DNA of 64,000 bases from Celeribacter ethanolicus (GTDB lineage Bacteria > Pseudomonadota > Alphaproteobacteria > Rhodobacterales > Rhodobacteraceae), in contig NZ_LRUC01000039.1 of NCBI RefSeq assembly GCF_001550095.1, forward strand, positions 1 to 64,000, given 5' to 3'. This document shows, in pieces, positions 60,282 through 64,000 of the stretch. The notes under the pieces are model-generated. The model was given only the letters and a program-made list of their open reading frames with translations, did no database searches and was not told the DNA's origin. The position numbers were made by a program, and so were the translations under genes. Position 1 is the stretch's first letter. Every line of letters starts with the position of its first letter.

Positions 60282-61172
60282 GTGCAGACCCGCCCCGAGA
60301 CACTCACCGAGCTGGCCCCCGGGCTGATGCGCATTCTGGCCCCCAACCCGTCGCCGATGACCTATTGGGGCACGAACACCTATGTGCTGGGCGAAGGAAC
60401 GGAGCGTGTGCTGATTGATCCGGGGCCAGATCTGGCCGCGCATCGCGCGGCGGTGCTGGCCGCACTGCCCGCTGACACACGAATCTCCCAGATCCTCGTC
60501 ACCCACGCCCACCTCGACCATTCCGCCGGCGCCGCCGCGCTCTCCGAGGCCACGGGCGCACCGATTCTGGCCTTTGGCACCGCCGCAGCCGGGCGCAGCG
60601 CACATATGGCGGCACTTTCCGACACGCTTGGCGGCGGCGAAGGGGTAGATTCGGCCTTTGTCCCCGACATCGCCCTGCCCCATGGCACGGTTCTCGACAC
60701 CCCGGCGGGACCGATCGAAGCGCTGCACACCCCCGGCCATATGGGCAATCACCTCTGTTTCGCCTGGTGCGGCGCGGTGTTTTCCGGCGATCTGATCATG
60801 GGCTGGTCCTCCTCGCTGATCTCGCCACCCGATGGCGATGCCGAAGCCTTTCGTCAAAGCTGCGCCCTGCTTCTGCGTCTGACCCCCGACCGGCTTCATC
60901 CCGGTCATGGCGACCCGGTCGAAACGCCGCGCGCACGGATCGAATTCCTACTGAATCACCGCGCCGAACGGGAGGCACAGATCCTTGCAGCCCTCGCGCA
61001 GGGCCCGATGGATCTGATGACGGTGACCCGTGCGGTCTACACCGATCTACCGCCAACCCACCTGCCCGTCGCCGCCCGCAACACACTGGCGCACCTCGTC
61101 GAGATGACCCGTCAAAAACGCCTGATTGCGCAACCAAAAATTAGTGTAAATGCTGTATTTTCAGTGCCTTGA
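60282..61172 (+). CDS. MBL-fold metallo-hydrolase
   Basis: A 296-residue metallo-beta-lactamase-fold hydrolase of the LACTB2/RNase Z-like soluble group. The zinc motif is VTHAHLDHSAGAAAL (HXHXDH, about 73-87), with further ligands in HTPGHMGNHLCF, GDLIMGWSSS and LHPGHGDP. A C-terminal winged-helix-like region (residues about 220-296) is present as in the LACTB2 family. The GTG at 60282 with AAGGAAAGAG upstream is used; the frame opens at 60216 in the kinase start region. Divergent from the sensor kinase; substrate unknown. Confidence 0.88.
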   Translation: MQTRPETLTELAPGLMRILAPNPSPMTYWGTNTYVLGEGTERVLIDPGPDLAAHRAAVLAALPADTRISQILVTHAHLDHSAGAAALSEATGAPILAFGTAAAGRSAHMAALSDTLGGGEGVDSAFVPDIALPHGTVLDTPAGPIEALHTPGHMGNHLCFAWCGAVFSGDLIMGWSSSLISPPDGDAEAFRQSCALLLRLTPDRLHPGHGDPVETPRARIEFLLNHRAEREAQILAALAQGPMDLMTVTRAVYTDLPPTHLPVAARNTLAHLVEMTRQKRLIAQPKISVNAVFSVP

Positions 61173-61253
61173 GAGGAAAATACGCAAAAAGTGACTTTTT
61201 GTCACAAAACCCTCTTGCACCCCCGAAATCCCATAGCTATACACCCCACATGT

Positions 61254-61328
61254 TCCGGCGTAGCTCAGCGGTAGAGCAGTTGACTGTTAATCAATTGGTC
61301 GTAGGTTCGATCCCTACCGCCGGAGCCA
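61254..61328 (+). tRNA. tRNA-Asn (GUU)
   Basis: A 75-nt cloverleaf: acceptor TCCGGCG/CGCCGGA, discriminator G, D arm GCTC-AGCGGTA-GAGC, anticodon stem with loop CTGTTAA (anticodon GTT) and T arm GTAGG-TTCGATC-CCTAC, encoded CCA. The large integrase begins 135 bp downstream, so this tRNA is the likely insertion target of the island. Confidence 0.97.
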
Positions 61329-61463
61329 TATCCAACTTAACCTGTTGATATGGATAAGAAAAAGAAAGTAGCTCCGCTCACTTTTGATTTCTCACCTAGA
61401 TTCGTCTCACTGGCGTCTCACAAAAGGTTCACAAAGCGCTGGTTGTAAGTCGTTTCATATGCG

Positions 61464-63518
61464 ATGGCCTCATCACAGAGGTCCACTTTGACACAGCAGA
61501 AATATCTCTACTGCAAACGGAATCGCTTCTACTTTCGCCGGCGGGTTCCAGGGTTATCCACATTTCTTTCTCCAATTTTTTTGGCATTGGGGACGACAGA
61601 TCGAAATCTTGCGCATACATGGCTTGAACGCCTCAAGTTGGAGTTCGACCAAATGTTCGATAGCTTTGTACTGTTAACGCCTGCACTCCCTGACAAAATT
61701 GTGTCCAGATACTTCGAACATTATCTCCAGAAGTGCGTTTCCGATCTGAACCGTCAGATCAACTTCGCGCGGATGAAAGGAAGGTTTTCCGCAGATAATG
61801 AGCGCTCATTGTCTGTATTGCCAATTATTTACGAGAGTTTTCTCGAGCAAGGTATTCGAAAAAGGTTTCCGGTCGAGAAGATTGATCCCGAGTGGGATGA
61901 GGAGACCTTGAAGGCGACCCTCCATCTTTATGAAATTGAAAGCCGCAAGGCACTTTCAGCAGCGACGGGAGATCAACTGTGCTCGATCTACGCGTCTCTG
62001 ACGAGTGATGTCATTAAAGATGAAGAACATCTTGCGCAGCTTCGCGCTGCGCATTTCCGTGCTCGCCTTCAGGCACTTCAGGATTTTCGACAGGGTTCGC
62101 GGGCGCCGTTCAAAGAAGAAACATCGGCGCCACCCACCCCCGCTAACAAATTTATGACGAATTCAGAATCTTGCGTCACCGCTGGAAATCTCTCCCAGGC
62201 CAACGCAATTCCGACGACACCCGTATCCGCGCCTTTGGAAAAGCCGGTGCCCCATCGTATGGAAGAAGCAAGAGAGAGTTCACATAAAACCTTAACAGAA
62301 CCACTTACTACTTTGAAAAAACTAGAAGATTACTTCTCCAAGGTGCAAGACCAAGCCGAAAACGCTTCACCAGACGAATGGACCGATGACATCGCACACG
62401 TCTTCTGGCGCACCGCAGTTGATAATAACATGAGCAAAGCTGTCAAACAGCAACGAGGATCAGATATTAGACGCTTCATGTTCATCACCGGGCTCTCCAA
62501 AGTCACTGAAATTCGGCAGGCGCATCTGACATTTTGGGCTGACAACTTGCAGAAGTTTCCGAAGAACTTTTTGCGTTCTTCCAAAGATTTGCACCGAACA
62601 GTTGACGAAGTTTATATGAATGCCAAACATATGGCTCCCGCTGAACTTGGCCTAGATTCCAGTACCCGGAGGCGGCACGTAAAGTCGATGGAGTTGCTGA
62701 TTGCTCGGGCACGTGCAGAAGGCATTTCCCTTACAGATCTCAACACAAAAGACCTGAAGCCGAAAAAGAAGTCATCCCGCAACAAACACAAATCGCGCGC
62801 GGTTTTCCGCAAGGAAGAGGCGCGCCAACTGTTTTCCCACACCATCTGGACTGGCGCACGCTCCGCTGGACGGCGCCATGAACCAGGAACAAAGATTTTG
62901 AAAGATGGCAAATTTTGGATCCCTCTCATCCTTGGTTACACAGGTGCCCGGCGAGCTGAAATTGCAGGTATGTTACCTTCTGATGTAGAAAACATTGAAG
63001 GCGTCCCGTGCTTTGTGATCCAGGCCAACGCTTACCGCGGCATCAAGGGAGAAGACCCAGATTGCCAGGAGGATGACAAGCGTACGCGCACCGTTCCTAT
63101 CCATTCTCACCTGATCGAGCTCGGTTTCTTGGACTACGTTAAGTCTATTGCCGGAAAGGGCCATAACCTCCTGTTTCCTGACGTCGTTCCTGTACCACGC
63201 AACGGATCTAAGCGCTCGAATACTGAAGATCTGGCGATGTCAGTGGAAAAGTTTGGCGAACGTTTCGACGACACCTGGCGCAAGGCGATGCAGATTTCCC
63301 TGCATGGCAATCCGCGCAAGCTTTGTATTCATAGTTTGAGACATTACGTCAACCACACGCTGTTACACAGCAATGGCGTTCTTGACGTGACCCGGACCGA
63401 TATCATCGGTCACATCGACAACGATGAGAAAGAAGGAACAAACACATCGACTTATCGCGACGAAACTCCCCTTAGCGTGAAGCGCGACGCGATTGAAAGG
63501 CTGCCGCGCTTGATGTGA
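61464..63518 (+). CDS. Large tyrosine recombinase (island integrase)
   Basis: A 684-residue site-specific integrase. The N-terminus (YLYCKRNRFYFRRRVPGLSTF, residues 14-34 with SLGT-like LALGTTDRNLAHTWLERL) matches the DUF6538-type module of large genomic-island integrases. A Ser/Thr/Pro-rich linker spans about 220-285, then the core-binding region. The catalytic residues are Arg496 (GARRAEIAG), His623 and Arg626 (HSLRHYVNH), His650 (IGHIDND) and the nucleophile Tyr664 (TSTYRDE). All five are intact, so the enzyme should be active. Codon use is AT-richer than the core. Confidence 0.93.
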   Translation: MASSQRSTLTQQKYLYCKRNRFYFRRRVPGLSTFLSPIFLALGTTDRNLAHTWLERLKLEFDQMFDSFVLLTPALPDKIVSRYFEHYLQKCVSDLNRQINFARMKGRFSADNERSLSVLPIIYESFLEQGIRKRFPVEKIDPEWDEETLKATLHLYEIESRKALSAATGDQLCSIYASLTSDVIKDEEHLAQLRAAHFRARLQALQDFRQGSRAPFKEETSAPPTPANKFMTNSESCVTAGNLSQANAIPTTPVSAPLEKPVPHRMEEARESSHKTLTEPLTTLKKLEDYFSKVQDQAENASPDEWTDDIAHVFWRTAVDNNMSKAVKQQRGSDIRRFMFITGLSKVTEIRQAHLTFWADNLQKFPKNFLRSSKDLHRTVDEVYMNAKHMAPAELGLDSSTRRRHVKSMELLIARARAEGISLTDLNTKDLKPKKKSSRNKHKSRAVFRKEEARQLFSHTIWTGARSAGRRHEPGTKILKDGKFWIPLILGYTGARRAEIAGMLPSDVENIEGVPCFVIQANAYRGIKGEDPDCQEDDKRTRTVPIHSHLIELGFLDYVKSIAGKGHNLLFPDVVPVPRNGSKRSNTEDLAMSVEKFGERFDDTWRKAMQISLHGNPRKLCIHSLRHYVNHTLLHSNGVLDVTRTDIIGHIDNDEKEGTNTSTYRDETPLSVKRDAIERLPRLM

Positions 63519-63592
63519 CTGTGAGTAACCCGCGGCTCTTCGGGCCTTCGCGTGAAGCATAGTTCCGCACAACAAAAACATGCGGGACATAT

Positions 63593-63976
63593 CTAACAAG
63601 TGTTTCGACGCGACCTGAAGAGCACCTGAGCAGATCTATTAGCATAAACCCATTCACTGCGGAACTGAGCATCGGAGTTGAAGAGACCAAAATTTCTGTC
63701 GATGCTGAAATGCTCAAATAGCGCCAATGACTTCAGGTTCTTACGATAAAGAATCCAAGGACTCGATGGTCGATATCTGCCTAAATTCGGGACATAATTT
63801 TGTATATCAAAGCTTCTAAATCGCACGAACTCTCGAACTTCCTTCTCGATAGAAACCACGACTCTGGTCTGCGGGCCAAACTCCTCTCCGCTCCAACGTA
63901 GAACTTGCTGCTCTGCCGCAAAGTGCGGCACAGTGGCTTCGATCAATCGCACGATTTGTGCCATATGGACGCTCAA
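63593..63976 (-). CDS. Unrecognised island protein at the window edge
   Basis: A 127-residue ORF (TTG 63976; ATG 63964, MAQIVRLIEATVP, is an alternative) ending RSRRNTC. It is soluble, mixed alpha/beta in appearance (VVVSIEKEVREFVRFRSFDIQNYV, PSSPWILYRKNLKSLALFEHF), rich in Phe and Arg, and has no motif I recognise. An in-frame stop lies 18 bp before the TTG, so the ORF is complete and is not a fragment of a gene beyond the edge. No ribosome site is evident; this may be a real cargo gene or a chance ORF. Confidence 0.4.
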   Translation of the reverse strand: MSVHMAQIVRLIEATVPHFAAEQQVLRWSGEEFGPQTRVVVSIEKEVREFVRFRSFDIQNYVPNLGRYRPSSPWILYRKNLKSLALFEHFSIDRNFGLFNSDAQFRSEWVYANRSAQVLFRSRRNTC

Positions 63977-64000
63977 TTGGGGCTCTACATTTTATGGCGC

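Larger units (their letters stand above)
61254..64000 (+). mobile_element. Left end of a tRNA-Asn-integrated island (partial)
   Basis: Directly after tRNA-Asn the composition falls below that of the core genome, a large tyrosine recombinase is encoded facing away from the tRNA, and an unrecognised ORF follows. No second copy of the tRNA 3' end is found in the window, so the right border must lie further on. The island call rests on the tRNA-integrase pairing and on composition. Confidence 0.65.

Overview
The window looks like the chromosome of a marine alphaproteobacterium of the Rhodobacterales (Roseobacter clade); genus and species cannot be fixed from the sequence alone. The evidence is high GC, Entner-Doudoroff genes in zwf-pgl-pgi order, TrgA/TrgB-type genes, CcmI, an alphaproteobacterial-type SspB, an AcuI-type reductase and, most tellingly, a circularly permuted two-piece tmRNA gene. 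Most of the window is dense core genome; both ends and 55.8-58.9 kb are accessory DNA.

0-1.2 kb: the 3' part of an IS3-family insertion sequence abutting a decayed gene. 1.1-2.5 kb: a MerR regulator divergent from a DUF2938 membrane protein with a SoxR-like operator between them, then an SCP2-like protein. 2.5-6.5 kb: zwf-pgl-pgi under a LacI-type palindrome. 6.7-11.6 kb: radical SAM protein, HNH nuclease, ABC-F ATPase, a 45-residue membrane protein, an esterase and a secreted protein. 11.6-16.2 kb: a DNA glycosylase and cobalamin genes (cbiD-cobK divergent from cobA-cobB). 16.3-25 kb: transporter, tellurite-resistance-like pair, cfa-phr, an ABC exporter and a LysM protein. 25-33 kb: LOG protein, pentapeptide protein, RarD, M20 hydrolase, sodB, ccmI-ruvX-DUF1289 and TauE. 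33.5-41 kb: AcuI-like reductase divergent from a GntR regulator with three phased operators, a polyamine-type binding protein, DUF1287, ssrA, a phytochelatin-synthase-like protein, chrA and sspB. 41-55.7 kb: methyltransferase, fumC, small regulators, cysS-cimA-terpenoid-synthase-like operon, a PEP-mutase-family enzyme, mazG, an iron-binding protein, two GNAT paralogues, rnd, a DsrE protein and purM-purN.

55.8-58.9 kb is a scrapyard beside a CAU-anticodon tRNA: an integrase cut by a partial IS66, truncated phage portal and prohead-protease genes and a chemoreceptor scrap, ending at a sensor kinase. A second tRNA (Asn) at 61.25 kb is followed by a large intact tyrosine recombinase and AT-richer DNA that runs off the window, the left end of an island whose cargo is not visible.

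The observations most worth a second look are regulatory. A leader peptide with adjacent Phe-Tyr-Trp codons plus alternative hairpins and a U-rich terminator precedes an acetyltransferase gene. A short Ile/Cys-rich leader ORF lies before cysS-cimA. Three TGTCWGACA boxes are spaced exactly 32 bp apart, an ATTC-N8-GAAT box precedes a DsrE-family gene, and a SoxR-type box is paired with a regulator lacking the SoxR iron-sulfur cluster motif. No CRISPR array and no recognisable complete defence system were seen.
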